NCBI RefSeq assembly: GCF_024749165.1
Contig: NZ_CP087190.1
Span: forward strand, 248,001-312,000
Length of the DNA stretch: 64,000 nucleotides
Reading direction: 5' to 3'
Origin: Pseudomonas sp. B21-023
GTDB taxonomy: Bacteria > Pseudomonadota > Gammaproteobacteria > Pseudomonadales > Pseudomonadaceae
Part shown: one piece after another, positions 45,576 to 55,078 of the stretch
Position numbering within the stretch: the first letter of the stretch is position 1
Layout of the letters: every line of letters starts with the position of its first letter
Notes under the pieces: model-generated
The model's database searches: none
Seen by the model: the letters and a program-made list of their open reading frames with translations, nothing else
Told to the model about the DNA's origin: nothing
Position numbers and translations under genes: made by a program

Positions 45576-46358
45576 ATGGAATTCGCTCTCTATCTGCTGT
45601 TGGGCGCCTGCGCCGGCGTGCTGGCCGGGCTGTTCGGCGTCGGTGGCGGCATCATCATCGTGCCGGTGCTGGTGTTCAGCTTCACCTTGCAGGGCTTCGA
45701 CCCTTCGGTGCTGACCCACCTGGCGGTCGGCACCTCGTTGGCGACCATCGTCTTCACCTCGATCAATGCCGTGCGCGAGCACCAGCGCAAGGGCGCCGTG
45801 CAATGGCCGATCTTCGCCTGGATGACCGTGGGCATCCTGCTCGGCGCGCTGGTCGGGGCCAAGACCGCCTCGCTGATACAGGGCCCGATGCTGCAGAAGA
45901 TCATCGGTGTGTTCGCCCTGGTGATCGCCGCGCAGATGGCCCTGGACCTCAAGCCCAAGGCCAGCCGCGGCATTCCCGGCAAGCCCGGATTGACCGCCGC
46001 CGGTGGGGTGATCGGTTGGGCCTCGGCCATTTTCGGCATCGGCGGTGGCTCATTGACCGTGCCGTTCCTTACCTGGCGTAGCCTGCCCATGCAGCAGGCA
46101 GTGGCGACTTCGTCGGCCTGTGGCCTGCCGATCGCCCTGGCCAGTGCCCTGGGCTTCATGTGGCTGGGTTGGCATGAGGAGCATCTGCCGGCCCACAGCC
46201 TGGGCTACGTCTATCTTCCGGCGCTGGTCGGCATCGCTGCCACCAGCATGTTCTTCGCCCGCTACGGCGCGCGTCTGGCGCACAAGCTGTCGCCACGCGT
46301 GCTCAAGCGTCTGTTCGCCGCACTGCTGTTCTGCGTCGGACTCAGCTTCCTTATCTGA
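45576..46358 (+). CDS. TSUP (TauE/SafE) family membrane exporter
   Basis: 260 aa with about eight membrane segments. The two family repeats are seen in [21 protein letters not shown] and [19 protein letters not shown]. Members are proposed to move sulfite, sulfoacetate or similar anions; the substrate here is not known. The ATG at 45576 fits the first helix. It is 16 nt ahead of lgt, so the two may be one operon. Confidence 0.88.
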   Translation: MEFALYLLLGACAGVLAGLFGVGGGIIIVPVLVFSFTLQGFDPSVLTHLAVGTSLATIVFTSINAVREHQRKGAVQWPIFAWMTVGILLGALVGAKTASLIQGPMLQKIIGVFALVIAAQMALDLKPKASRGIPGKPGLTAAGGVIGWASAIFGIGGGSLTVPFLTWRSLPMQQAVATSSACGLPIALASALGFMWLGWHEEHLPAHSLGYVYLPALVGIAATSMFFARYGARLAHKLSPRVLKRLFAALLFCVGLSFLI

Positions 46359-46374
46359 ACCTAGAGGAAAGACA

Positions 46375-47184
46375 ATGCTGCCTTACCCGCAGATCGACCC
46401 GGTGGCCGTGGCCCTCGGTCCACTGAAAATCCACTGGTACGGCCTGATGTACCTGATCGGCATCGGCGGCGCTTGGCTGCTGGCCTCGCGCCGATTGAAC
46501 CGCTTCGACCCCACCTGGACCCGCGAGAAACTCTCCGACCTGGTGTTCTGGCTGTCGATGGGCGTGATCGTCGGCGGGCGCCTGGGTTACGTGCTGTTCT
46601 ACGACCTGCACCAGTACCTGGCCAACCCGACGCTGATCTTCGAGGTATGGAAGGGCGGCATGTCGTTCCATGGAGGTTTCATCGGTGTGATGCTCGCCGC
46701 GCTGTGGTTCGGCAAACGCAACAACAAGTCGTTCTTCGAGCTGATGGACTTCGTCGCGCCGCTGGTGCCGATCGGCCTTGGCGCCGGGCGTATCGGCAAC
46801 TTCATCAACGCCGAACTGTGGGGCAAGGCCACCGACGTGCCGTGGGCAATGATCTTCCCGCCGTTCAGCGACCCGGCGCAATTGCCGCGTCACCCGTCGC
46901 AGCTGTACCAGTTCGCCCTCGAAGGTGTGGCATTATTCGTCATCCTTTGGCTGTACTCGCGCAAGCCGCGCCCGACCATGGCCGTTTCCGGCATGTTCGC
47001 GCTGTTCTATGGCATCTTCCGCTTCATCGTGGAGTTCGTGCGCGTACCCGACGCCCAGCTTGGCTACATCGCCTTCGGCTGGTTGACCATGGGTCAGTTG
47101 CTCTGCGTGCCGATGATTCTCGGCGGCATCTTCCTGATCTGGTGGGCCTACAACCGCAAACCGTCGGCCAAGGCCACCGTCTGA
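46375..47184 (+). CDS. lgt: Prolipoprotein diacylglyceryl transferase
   Basis: 269 aa, inner-membrane enzyme that adds diacylglycerol to the lipobox Cys of lipoproteins. The Lgt signature [13 protein letters not shown] is intact, with [14 protein letters not shown] (the active-site His) upstream and seven hydrophobic segments. GAGGAAA precedes the ATG at 46375. It is followed 48 nt later by thyA, the usual lgt-thyA pair. Confidence 0.96.
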   Translation: MLPYPQIDPVAVALGPLKIHWYGLMYLIGIGGAWLLASRRLNRFDPTWTREKLSDLVFWLSMGVIVGGRLGYVLFYDLHQYLANPTLIFEVWKGGMSFHGGFIGVMLAALWFGKRNNKSFFELMDFVAPLVPIGLGAGRIGNFINAELWGKATDVPWAMIFPPFSDPAQLPRHPSQLYQFALEGVALFVILWLYSRKPRPTMAVSGMFALFYGIFRFIVEFVRVPDAQLGYIAFGWLTMGQLLCVPMILGGIFLIWWAYNRKPSAKATV

Positions 47185-47232
47185 TTTCCACGGCAGGGGC
47201 GCTCCCCCTGCCGTTCTTGTTACAGGTAAGCC

Positions 47233-48204
47233 ATGAAACAGTATCTAGATCTGGTCCGTGACGTCATCGACAACGGCACGCTGCAGGAAAACCGCACCGG
47301 TATCCGCACCATCAGCCTGCCGGGCGCGATGCTGCGTTTCGACCTGCAGAAGGGCTTCCCGGCCATCACCACGCGCAAGCTGGCGTTCAAGTCGGCGATC
47401 GGCGAGATGGTCGGCTTCCTGCGCGGCGTGAAGAACGCCGGCGAGTTCCGCGAGCTGGGCTGCAAGGTCTGGGACCAGAACGCCAACGAAAACGCCCAGT
47501 GGCTGGCCAACCCGTTCCGCCAGGGGCATGACGACCTCGGCGAAATCTACGGCGTGCAATGGCGCCAGTGGCCCGGCTACAAGCGCATACCGCTGAGCAA
47601 CCCGGCCGCCATCGAGATGGCCGAGAAGGCCGGCTTCCGCCGTATCGCCCAGGACGAGGAGGACGGCCAGGCGTTCGTCATCCTCTACAAGGCCATCGAC
47701 CAGGTGCGCCAGTGCCTGGACACCATCGCCAACGACCCGGGCAGCCGCCGCATCCTGTTCCACGGCTGGAACTGCGCCCAGCTCGACGAGATGGCCCTGC
47801 CACCGTGCCACTTGCTGTACCAGTTCCACCCGAATGTCGAAACCCGGGAAATTTCCCTGACCCTCTACATCCGCTCCAACGACCTGGGCCTGGGCACGCC
47901 GTTCAACCTCACCGAGGGCGCGGCGCTGCTGTCGCTGTTCGGCCGCCTGACCGGCTACACCCCGCGCTGGTTCACCTACTTCATCGGCGATGCCCATGTG
48001 TACGAGAACCACCTGGATATGCTGGGCGAGCAGATGAAGCGTGAACCGCTGGCGGCACCGAAGCTGGTGATCAGCGACCGCGTGCCGGCGTTCGCCGAGA
48101 CCGGCAAGTACGAGCCGGAGTGGCTGGAGAAGATCGAGCCGAGCGACTTCTGGCTGGAAGGCTACGAGCACCATGCGCCGATGACGGCGCCGATGGCGGT
48201 CTAA
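47233..48204 (+). CDS. thyA: Thymidylate synthase
   Basis: 323 aa. It methylates dUMP to dTMP using methylene-tetrahydrofolate. The nucleophile is the Cys in [11 protein letters not shown]; other motifs are the N-terminal [25 protein letters not shown] and [11 protein letters not shown] (the folate-dUMP region). It is about 60 residues longer than E. coli ThyA because of an insertion around residues 115-170, as I recall for P. putida. Confidence 0.97.
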   Translation: MKQYLDLVRDVIDNGTLQENRTGIRTISLPGAMLRFDLQKGFPAITTRKLAFKSAIGEMVGFLRGVKNAGEFRELGCKVWDQNANENAQWLANPFRQGHDDLGEIYGVQWRQWPGYKRIPLSNPAAIEMAEKAGFRRIAQDEEDGQAFVILYKAIDQVRQCLDTIANDPGSRRILFHGWNCAQLDEMALPPCHLLYQFHPNVETREISLTLYIRSNDLGLGTPFNLTEGAALLSLFGRLTGYTPRWFTYFIGDAHVYENHLDMLGEQMKREPLAAPKLVISDRVPAFAETGKYEPEWLEKIEPSDFWLEGYEHHAPMTAPMAV

Positions 48205-48214
48205 CTCAAGGAAG

Positions 48215-48321
48215 TCGGGGGCTGCTTCGCAGCCCATCGCCGGCAAGCCGGCTCCTACAGGGGGACGCGTGACTCTGTGGGAGCCGGCTTGCCGGCGATG
48301 GGCCGCAAAGCGGCCCCAAGT
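48215..48321. repeat. REP pair between thyA and cadR
   Basis: Oppositely oriented cores GCCGGCAAGCCGGCTCCTACAG and TGTGGGAGCCGGCTTGCCGGCG, framed by GGCTGCTTCGCAGCC and GGGCCGCAAAGCGGCCC hairpins, in the gap between convergent thyA and cadR. Confidence 0.8.
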
Positions 48322-48323
48322 CT

Positions 48324-48767
48324 CTAATGCCCGTGGCTACGCCCCACGTGGGAATGCTCCAGCTCTGGCATGCTCACCGCCCCATTCGTCTCCAACTGCT
48401 GCAAGATCGCGCACTCCGCCCCCTGCGCATTGCACTGCTGCCGCAGTTCCACCAGCTGTGCCTGGAGCGCTACCAATCCATCGATCCTCGCCTGCACATG
48501 CTCGATATGCTCGTCGATCAGCGCGTTGACGCTGCCGCATGAGCCGTCGGGGCTGTCGCGCAGGTTCAACAGGCTGCGGATTTCGTCCAGGGTCATGTCC
48601 AGAGTGCGGCAGTTGCGGATGAAGGTCAGGCGCTCGACGTGGGCCTGGGTGTAGAGCCGGTAGTTACCGTCGCTGCGGGCAGGTTCCGGCAGCAGCTGTT
48701 CGCGCTCGTAGTAGCGGATGGTCTCCACGGCGCAGTCGGTGGCCTTGGCCAGTTCTCCGATCTTCAT
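48324..48767 (-). CDS. cadR: CadR, MerR-family cadmium regulator
   Basis: 147 aa. The N-terminal MerR helix-turn-helix (IGELAKATDCAVETIRYYER) is followed by a coiled coil and the metal site. Cys77, Cys112 and Cys119, the residues known from P. putida CadR, are all present (SCGSV, QCNAQGAEC). The C-terminus is His-rich (HSHVGRSHGH), also typical of CadR. It represses and, with Cd or Zn, activates the divergent cadA gene through the 48792-48812 operator. Confidence 0.95.
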   Translation of the reverse strand: MKIGELAKATDCAVETIRYYEREQLLPEPARSDGNYRLYTQAHVERLTFIRNCRTLDMTLDEIRSLLNLRDSPDGSCGSVNALIDEHIEHVQARIDGLVALQAQLVELRQQCNAQGAECAILQQLETNGAVSMPELEHSHVGRSHGH

Positions 48768-48788
48768 GGCAAATCTCCTGCAAAGGGC

Positions 48789-48819
48789 TTGACCCTATAG
48801 TGGCTACAGGGTGTTCACT
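48789..48819 (+). promoter_or_regulatory. cadA promoter with CadR operator
   Basis: TTGACC (-35) at 48789 is followed by a dyad with arms ACCCT (48792) and AGGGT (48808-48812) around a TATAGTGGCTAC-type core. The -10-like TTCACT at 48814 leaves a long, about 19-nt spacer. Long spacers bridged by a dyad are the hallmark of MerR-type promoters. Confidence 0.85.
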
Positions 48820-48878
48820 TGGCAACAACCCACTCTGTGGATCTCTACAGAGGCCAGCGCTCAGTTAAGGATGATTCC

Positions 48879-51146
48879 ATGAACCAGCCTGTCAGCCCCG
48901 ACCACAAGCATGATCACGCCCATGACCTCGATCATGGCCTCGATCATGGCCTCGATCATGGCCACGCGCCCCACGCCCACGGCTGCTGCGCCAGCAAGGC
49001 CGCCCCGGCCCTGGTGCAGCTGACCGAAAAGGCCAGTGGCCAGGCGCAGCTCAGCCGCTTCCGCATCGAGGCCATGGACTGCCCTACCGAGCAGACCCTG
49101 ATCCAGGACAAGCTGGGCAAGCTGGCCGGTATCGAGCAACTGGAATTCAACCTGATCAATCGTGTGCTCGGCGTGCGCCATACGCTCGAGGGCACCGCCG
49201 AGATCGAGCGGGCCATCGATAGCCTGGGCATGAAGGCCGAACCCATGGCCGCCGAGGATGATGGCGCCGCCAGCGCGCCCCAGGCCAGCAAGACACGCTG
49301 GTGGCCGCTGGCGCTGTCCGGTGTTGCGGCAATTGCCGCCGAAATCGTGCACTTCTCCGGCAAGGCACCGGAGTGGGTGGTCGCCGCGCTGGCCCTGGCG
49401 GCCATCCTCGGGTGCGGCCTCGGTACCTACAAGAAGGGCTGGATTGCCCTGAAAAACCGCAACCTCAATATCAATGCACTGATGAGTATTGCCGTGACCG
49501 GCGCCGTGCTGATCGGCCAATGGCCTGAAGCGGCCATGGTCATGGTGCTGTTCACCGTTGCCGAACTGATCGAAGCCCGTTCCCTGGACCGCGCGCGCAA
49601 TGCCATCGGCGGGCTGATGCAGCTGGCCCCGGACATGGCCACCGTGCAACAGGCCGATGGTCAGTGGCGTGAGGTCGAAGTGCGCGAGGTCGCAATCGGC
49701 GCACGGGTGCGGGTGCGCCCGGGCGAGCGCATTGGCCTGGACGGCGAGGTGGTCGGTGGCCAGTCCAGTGTCGACCAGGCGCCGATCACCGGGGAAAGCC
49801 TGCCGGTCGAGAAGGCGGTCGGCGACAAGCTGTTCGCCGGCACCATCAACCAGGCCGGCGCGATGGAATACCGCGTCACGGCCGCCGCCGGTCAATCGAC
49901 CCTGGCCCGCATCATCAAGGCCGTCGAAGAAGCCCAGGGCGCCCGTGCGCCGACCCAGCGCTTCGTCGACCAGTTCTCGCGCATCTACACCCCCGTGGTG
50001 TTCGCGGTAGCGCTCGCCGTGGCGCTCATCCCGCCGCTGTTCATGGCCGGTGCCTGGTTCGACTGGATCTATCGTGCCCTGGTGCTGCTGGTGGTGGCCT
50101 GCCCGTGCGCGCTGGTGATCTCCACTCCGGTGACCATCGTCAGCGGCCTGGCCGCGGCGGCACGCAAAGGCATCCTGATCAAGGGCGGTGTGTACCTGGA
50201 GGGCGGGCGCAAGCTGGACTTCCTGGCCCTGGACAAGACCGGCACCATCACCCACGGCAAGCCGGTGCAGACCGACAGCAAGGTGCTCGACCCACTGTTC
50301 GAAGGGCGCGCCCAGGCCCTGGCCGCGAGCCTGGCTGCCCGTTCCGACCACCCGGTGTCGGGTGCCATCGCCCTGTTCGCCAAGGGCCAGGATCTGGTTC
50401 TGAGCGAAGTCACCGAGTTCGCCGCCCTGGCCGGTCGCGGTGTGCGCGGTGATATCGAGGGTCAGACCTACCACTTGGGCAACCATCGCCTGGTGGAAGA
50501 GCTCGGCCTGTGCTCCCCAGAGCTGGAAGCGCAACTGGATGTGCTGGAGCGCCAGGGCAAGACCGTGGTGCTGCTGCTCGACCGCTCAGGTCCGCTGGCG
50601 TTGTTCGCCGTGGCCGACACGGTCAAGGACAGCAGCCGCCAGGCGATTGCCGAGCTGCACGCGCTGGGTATCAAGACGGTCATGTTGACCGGCGACAATC
50701 CCCACACCGCCCAGGCCATTGCGGCCCAGGTGGGGATCGACCGCGCCGAGGGAAACCTGCTGCCCGCGGACAAGCTCGCCAGCATCGAGAACCTGTACGC
50801 CCAGAGGCATCGTGTCGGCATGGTCGGCGATGGCATCAACGACGCGCCGGCCCTGGCCCGCGCCGAGATCGGCTTTGCCATGGCCGCCGCCGGTACCGAC
50901 ACCGCCATCGAGACCGCCGATGTGGCGTTGATGGACGACGACTTGCGCAAAATCCCGGCCTTCGTCAGGCTGTCGCGCCAAAGCGCGGCGATCCTCACCC
51001 AGAACATCGTGCTGGCCCTGGGGATCAAGGCAATCTTCCTGGCTATCACCTTCGCCGGCATGGCCACCATGTGGATGGCGGTATTCGCCGACATGGGCGT
51101 GAGCCTGCTGGTGGTGTTCAACGGTCTGCGCCTGTTGCGCAAATAA
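48879..51146 (+). CDS. cadA: Cd/Zn-exporting P1B-type ATPase
   Basis: 755 aa. A His/Asp-rich N-terminus (many HD and LDHG units, then HAPHAHGCC) precedes one HMA-like domain with the motif MDCPTEQ. Then come eight membrane segments with the metal-site CPC (VACPCALVIS), the phosphorylation site DKTGT and the ATP hinge GDGINDAPAL. It pumps cadmium, zinc and possibly lead out of the cytoplasm. The start at 48879 has AAGGA upstream; the longer in-frame start at 48819 overlaps the promoter and is rejected. The His-rich part holds three exact 12-bp repeats. Confidence 0.95.
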   Translation: MNQPVSPDHKHDHAHDLDHGLDHGLDHGHAPHAHGCCASKAAPALVQLTEKASGQAQLSRFRIEAMDCPTEQTLIQDKLGKLAGIEQLEFNLINRVLGVRHTLEGTAEIERAIDSLGMKAEPMAAEDDGAASAPQASKTRWWPLALSGVAAIAAEIVHFSGKAPEWVVAALALAAILGCGLGTYKKGWIALKNRNLNINALMSIAVTGAVLIGQWPEAAMVMVLFTVAELIEARSLDRARNAIGGLMQLAPDMATVQQADGQWREVEVREVAIGARVRVRPGERIGLDGEVVGGQSSVDQAPITGESLPVEKAVGDKLFAGTINQAGAMEYRVTAAAGQSTLARIIKAVEEAQGARAPTQRFVDQFSRIYTPVVFAVALAVALIPPLFMAGAWFDWIYRALVLLVVACPCALVISTPVTIVSGLAAAARKGILIKGGVYLEGGRKLDFLALDKTGTITHGKPVQTDSKVLDPLFEGRAQALAASLAARSDHPVSGAIALFAKGQDLVLSEVTEFAALAGRGVRGDIEGQTYHLGNHRLVEELGLCSPELEAQLDVLERQGKTVVLLLDRSGPLALFAVADTVKDSSRQAIAELHALGIKTVMLTGDNPHTAQAIAAQVGIDRAEGNLLPADKLASIENLYAQRHRVGMVGDGINDAPALARAEIGFAMAAAGTDTAIETADVALMDDDLRKIPAFVRLSRQSAAILTQNIVLALGIKAIFLAITFAGMATMWMAVFADMGVSLLVVFNGLRLLRK
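48926..48961 (+). repeat. Three exact 12-bp tandem repeats in cadA
   Basis: The unit CCTCGATCATGG occurs three times in a row, encoding DLDHGLDHGLDHG in the His-rich metal-binding tail. In-frame units can be gained or lost by slippage. Confidence 0.9.
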
Positions 51147-51176
51147 CGCCTGCGGCGTGATAAAGAGGTCCTGCCA

Positions 51177-52046
51177 ATGCTGAGCGCCGAGCTCAAAGCC
51201 TTCTACATGGTGGCCCGCCTGGGCAGCATCACCCTGGCGGCGAAGAAGCTCGGGCTCAGCCAGCCCACGGTGACCACGCAGATCCGCAACCTCGAGGGCC
51301 AGTACAACGTCGAGCTGTTCTACCGCGGCGGCCGGCGCCTGGTGTTGAGCGAGGAGGGCGTGCGCCTGCTGCCGATGGTCAAGGCGCTGCTGCAGCAGGA
51401 AGCCGACATCGAGTTCGAGTTGCGCAACAGCGGCCAGGCCCAGGGCAGCCTGCGCATCGCCGCCACCGCGCCGTACTACATCCTCGACCTGGTGAAGATC
51501 TTCCGCGAGCGCCTGCCGCAGGTGGAGGTGGCGGTGGAGATCGGCAACTCGCAGCAGGTGCTGGAAATGCTCGAGGACTACCGGGTGGATATCGCCGCCT
51601 CGTCGCAATTGCTCGAAGACGCACGCCTGGTACGCCGGGTGCTGGGCAGCGACCCGCTGGTACTGGCGGTGCACCGCAATCATCCCTTGGCGCAACGCCA
51701 GGCAGTGTCGATCGAGGTGGTGGCCGGGCATTGCCTGCTGATGCGCGAGAAGGGCTCGACCACCCGCAAGCTCACCGAGCAGATGATGCAGGACGCCGGG
51801 GTGAAGGCCGGGGCGCTGCTGGAGATCGGCAGCCGCGAGTCGATCCGCGAGGCGGTGCTGCGCAACATCGGGATCAGCATCATTGCTCGCCATGAGGTGC
51901 CGCATAATCCCGAGCTGCGGGTGCTGGCGCTGGACGACGCGCCGGTGATGCACGAGTACCTGTACTGCCTGAAGGAGCGGCGCCAGGCGCGGTTGCCGGC
52001 GGCGTTCCTGGGGGTGGCGCAGGAGGTGGTTGGATCGCAATTCTGA
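51177..52046 (+). CDS. LysR-family regulator, PhnR-like
   Basis: 289 aa. The N-terminal winged helix (AFYMVARLGSITLAAKKLGL and SQPTVTTQIRNLE) and a LysR substrate-binding domain are clear. It lies directly upstream of phosphonate uptake genes, as does the LysR type named PhnR in aminoethylphosphonate clusters; that link is by context and recall. AGAGGTC precedes the ATG. Its 30-nt distance from cadA is accidental; the operon it serves is downstream, beyond a REP block. Confidence 0.85.
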   Translation: MLSAELKAFYMVARLGSITLAAKKLGLSQPTVTTQIRNLEGQYNVELFYRGGRRLVLSEEGVRLLPMVKALLQQEADIEFELRNSGQAQGSLRIAATAPYYILDLVKIFRERLPQVEVAVEIGNSQQVLEMLEDYRVDIAASSQLLEDARLVRRVLGSDPLVLAVHRNHPLAQRQAVSIEVVAGHCLLMREKGSTTRKLTEQMMQDAGVKAGALLEIGSRESIREAVLRNIGISIIARHEVPHNPELRVLALDDAPVMHEYLYCLKERRQARLPAAFLGVAQEVVGSQF

Positions 52047-52069
52047 CAGTTCTCTACTGGTTGCACCGG

Positions 52070-52150
52070 CCTCATCGCCGGCAAGCCGGCTCCCACAGGG
52101 TTGGCGCCGACTTGCTTTTGTGGGAGCTGGCTTGCCAGCGATAGGGCCCT
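52070..52150. repeat. REP pair between the LysR gene and the phosphonate ABC operon
   Basis: Cores CGCCGGCAAGCCGGCTCCCACAG and TGTGGGAGCTGGCTTGCCAGCG in opposite orientation. Confidence 0.75.
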
Positions 52151-52263
52151 CAAGGCCACTACAAAATCTGCCTATACCACTATCACCGGCTTTTGCCCCA
52201 ACGCCACAGAACCTTCGCACAGCCTGCCTAGCATGGCCCCCATCGCTTCGATGAGGACCTGCC

Positions 52264-53322
52264 ATGAACCACGTCACCCCGGGCGCACAGATGAAAGTGC
52301 GCGGCATCCACAAACGCTTTGGCGCTTTCGCCGCGCTCAACGACGTGTCCCTCGACATCGCCGCTGGCGAGCTGGTGTGCCTGCTCGGCCCCTCGGGCTG
52401 CGGCAAGACCACCCTGCTGCGCTGCATCGCCGGCCTGGAGCGCCAGGACCGCGGCACGCTGTACATCGGCGACCGCGATATCTCCGAGCTGCCGCCCCAG
52501 GCCCGTGACTACGGCATCCTGTTCCAGTCCTACGCGCTGTTCCCCAACCTCACCGTCGAAGCCAACATCGCCTATGGCCTGACCGGCAGCAACCGCGAGG
52601 CCTCGCGCCAGCGGGTGAGCGAGATGCTCGAGCTGGTGGGCCTGGCCGGCAGTGAGAAGAAATACCCCGGCCAGCTCTCCGGCGGCCAGCAGCAGCGCGT
52701 GGCCCTGGCCCGCGCCTTGGCGCCGTCGCCCTCGCTGCTGCTGCTCGACGAGCCCATGTCGGCCCTCGACGCCCGTGTTCGCGAGCACCTGTGCACCGAG
52801 CTGCGCCAGCTGCAACGCCAGCTGGGCATCACCACGCTGATGGTCACCCACAACCAGGACGAGGCCATGCTGATGGCTGACCGCATAGCCGTGATGAACA
52901 ACGGCCAGGTCGAGCAATACGCCACGCCCCAGGAAATCTACGACCAGCCGGCCACACCCTTCGTCGCGGAGTTCGTCGGCCAGGGCAACTGGCTGCCGTT
53001 CCAGCGCAGCAGCAATAGCCACGCCCAGGTCGGTGGCATGCACATGCGCCTGGCCGACAACGCCAGCGCCGTCAGCAGCGGCCGACTGTTCTGCCGGCCC
53101 GAGGCGATCACCGTCAACCCGGTGGTGCACGAGGAAAACCTGTTCCCGGCCAAGGTTCGGGAAGTCACCTTCCTCGGCAACCGATGCCGCATGAGCTTCG
53201 AGCTCGAAGCCCTGCCGGGCCATGCGCTACTCGCGGAGCTTGCGCCCGAAGCCATGCCGCGCCTGGGTTCGCAGGACATCTGGGTGGCCCTGCCGCCGCA
53301 GAGCCTGCAGGTGTTCGCCTGA
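52264..53322 (+). CDS. 2-aminoethylphosphonate-type ABC transporter ATPase
   Basis: 352 aa. Walker [11 protein letters not shown]-loop FQSYALFPNLTV, signature LSGGQQQR, Walker B LLLLDEPMSALDARV and H-loop VTHNQDEA, with a C-terminal TOBE region (about 240-350). The type is that of iron/putrescine/2-aminoethylphosphonate importers. Together with the fused permease and the binding protein behind it, and the PhnZ-like enzyme, an aminophosphonate is the most likely substrate. AGGACCTGCC lies before the ATG. Confidence 0.87.
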   Translation: MNHVTPGAQMKVRGIHKRFGAFAALNDVSLDIAAGELVCLLGPSGCGKTTLLRCIAGLERQDRGTLYIGDRDISELPPQARDYGILFQSYALFPNLTVEANIAYGLTGSNREASRQRVSEMLELVGLAGSEKKYPGQLSGGQQQRVALARALAPSPSLLLLDEPMSALDARVREHLCTELRQLQRQLGITTLMVTHNQDEAMLMADRIAVMNNGQVEQYATPQEIYDQPATPFVAEFVGQGNWLPFQRSSNSHAQVGGMHMRLADNASAVSSGRLFCRPEAITVNPVVHEENLFPAKVREVTFLGNRCRMSFELEALPGHALLAELAPEAMPRLGSQDIWVALPPQSLQVFA

Positions 53323-53323
53323 G

Positions 53324-55048
53324 ATGGCCGCGCCCATGACCCTGCCGCTCACTCACGGCAACGACAGGCCACGCACCGGCGTCGCCCTGGGGGACCGACT
53401 GTTCGTCGTCGGTGGCAAGAGCCTGTTGCTGGGCCTGCTGGTGCTGGCGGTGCTGCTGCCGTTGCTGGCGATCTTCTGGCGTGGCTTCAGCGCTGAAGCC
53501 GGGCAGGGCGGGGGACTGCTGGCCGCCCGCGAACTGTTTGCCAGCGCGAACTTCCACTGGCTGCTCGGCAACAGCCTGTCGGTAGCCCTCACCGTTGCCG
53601 CCATCGTCGTGCCGCTCGCCTACCTGTTCGCCTATGCCCTGCAACGCACGCTGATCCCGGCCAAGGGGCTGTGGCGCGGCATTTCGCTGCTGCCGTTGTT
53701 GGCGCCGTCGATGCTGCCGGCGATCGCGCTGGTCTATCTGTTCGGTAACCAGGGCCTGCTGCGCGGGCTGCTCAGCGACAACATCTACGGCTTCTGGGGC
53801 ATCGTGCTTGGCGAGGCCATCTACACCTTCCCCCATGCGTTGATGATCCTGCTCTCGGCGCTGTCACTGGCCGACGCACGGCTGTTCGATGCCGCTTCGA
53901 GCATGGGCGCGGGACCTGCCCGGGCATTCTTCAGCATCACCTGGCCGGCCACGCGCCAGGCGGTGTTCGCGGCGTTCTGCCTGGTGTTCACCCTGACCAT
54001 CACCGACTTCGGCGTGCCGGTAGTGGTCGGTGGTGATTACCAGGTGCTGGCGCTGGAAGCCTACAAGGCGGTGGTCGGCCAGCAGCAGTTCGGCCGTGGT
54101 GCGCTGATCGGCATGGTGCTGCTGGTGCCGGCGCTGCTCAGTTTTACCGTGGATGCCTGGCTGCGCCGCCGCCAGGGCGAGGCCATGAGCGGCCGCGCCC
54201 AGGTGTTCGAGCCCAAGCCGTCGAGGCTGCGTGATGGCTGCTACCTGGCGATCGTGTTGCTGGTCTGCACGGCGCTGCTGGCGGTGATCGGCATGGCGGT
54301 GTACTCGTCGCTGGTCAAGTTCTGGCCGTACAACCTGTCGCTGTCGCTCAAGCACTACATGTTCGAAGACACTGCCGGCGGCGGCTGGCTGGCCTATCGC
54401 AACAGCGTGACCATGGCCATCGGCACCGCGCTGATCGGCAGCGTGGTGATCTTCACCGGTGCCTACCTGATGGAGAAGACCCAAGGCCAGCGCCTGCTCA
54501 ATCAGCTGCTGCGCCTGCTCAGCTTCATCCCCATGGCGGTGCCCGGCCTGGTGCTGGGCCTGGGCTACGTGTTCTTCTTCAACCTCAACGGCAACCCGTT
54601 ACACGTGTTCTACGGCAGCATGGCGCTGCTGGTGGTGTGTACCATCGCCCACTACCTGACCACCGCGCAGATGACCGCCACCACCGCCCTGCGCCAGCTC
54701 GACGGTGAGTTCGAAGCCGCCGCGCTGTCGCTCAAGGCGCCGCTGTACAAGCACTTCGTGCGGGTCACCGTGCCGATCTGCCTGCCCGCGCTGCTGGACA
54801 TCATCCGCTACCTGTTCGTCTCGGCGATGACCACCGTGTCGGCGGCGATCTTCCTCTACAGCCCCGACACCATCCTCGCCGCCGTTGCCGTGCTGAACAT
54901 GGATGACGCCGGCAACGTTGGCGGCGCCGCTGCCATGTCGACCCTGATCCTTTTGACCAGCGCCGCCGCCTCCCTGCTGTTGGCCGGCGCTTCGCGCGGC
55001 CTGCTGCGCCGCTCCCAGGCCTGGCGCCAACGCGCTCCCGGCCATTGA
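53324..55048 (+). CDS. 2-aminoethylphosphonate-type ABC permease, fused double domain
   Basis: 574 aa with two copies of the binding-protein-dependent permease domain in one chain (about 70-275 and 370-560). Each has a docking loop: DAASSMGAGPARAFFSITWP and EAAALSLKAPLYKHFVRVTVP. It has about 12 membrane segments. The fused form is known for Fe(III) and 2-aminoethylphosphonate importers. Start at 53324, 1 nt behind the ATPase stop; a second ATG at 53336 is possible. Confidence 0.87.
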   Translation: MAAPMTLPLTHGNDRPRTGVALGDRLFVVGGKSLLLGLLVLAVLLPLLAIFWRGFSAEAGQGGGLLAARELFASANFHWLLGNSLSVALTVAAIVVPLAYLFAYALQRTLIPAKGLWRGISLLPLLAPSMLPAIALVYLFGNQGLLRGLLSDNIYGFWGIVLGEAIYTFPHALMILLSALSLADARLFDAASSMGAGPARAFFSITWPATRQAVFAAFCLVFTLTITDFGVPVVVGGDYQVLALEAYKAVVGQQQFGRGALIGMVLLVPALLSFTVDAWLRRRQGEAMSGRAQVFEPKPSRLRDGCYLAIVLLVCTALLAVIGMAVYSSLVKFWPYNLSLSLKHYMFEDTAGGGWLAYRNSVTMAIGTALIGSVVIFTGAYLMEKTQGQRLLNQLLRLLSFIPMAVPGLVLGLGYVFFFNLNGNPLHVFYGSMALLVVCTIAHYLTTAQMTATTALRQLDGEFEAAALSLKAPLYKHFVRVTVPICLPALLDIIRYLFVSAMTTVSAAIFLYSPDTILAAVAVLNMDDAGNVGGAAAMSTLILLTSAAASLLLAGASRGLLRRSQAWRQRAPGH

Positions 55049-55078
55049 CCGACTGCCCATACCAATAGGAACCGCATC

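Noticed and set aside
48926..48961. CRISPR-like repeat
   Set aside because: The 12-bp units are contiguous, in frame and within the His-rich cadA coding region, with no spacers.
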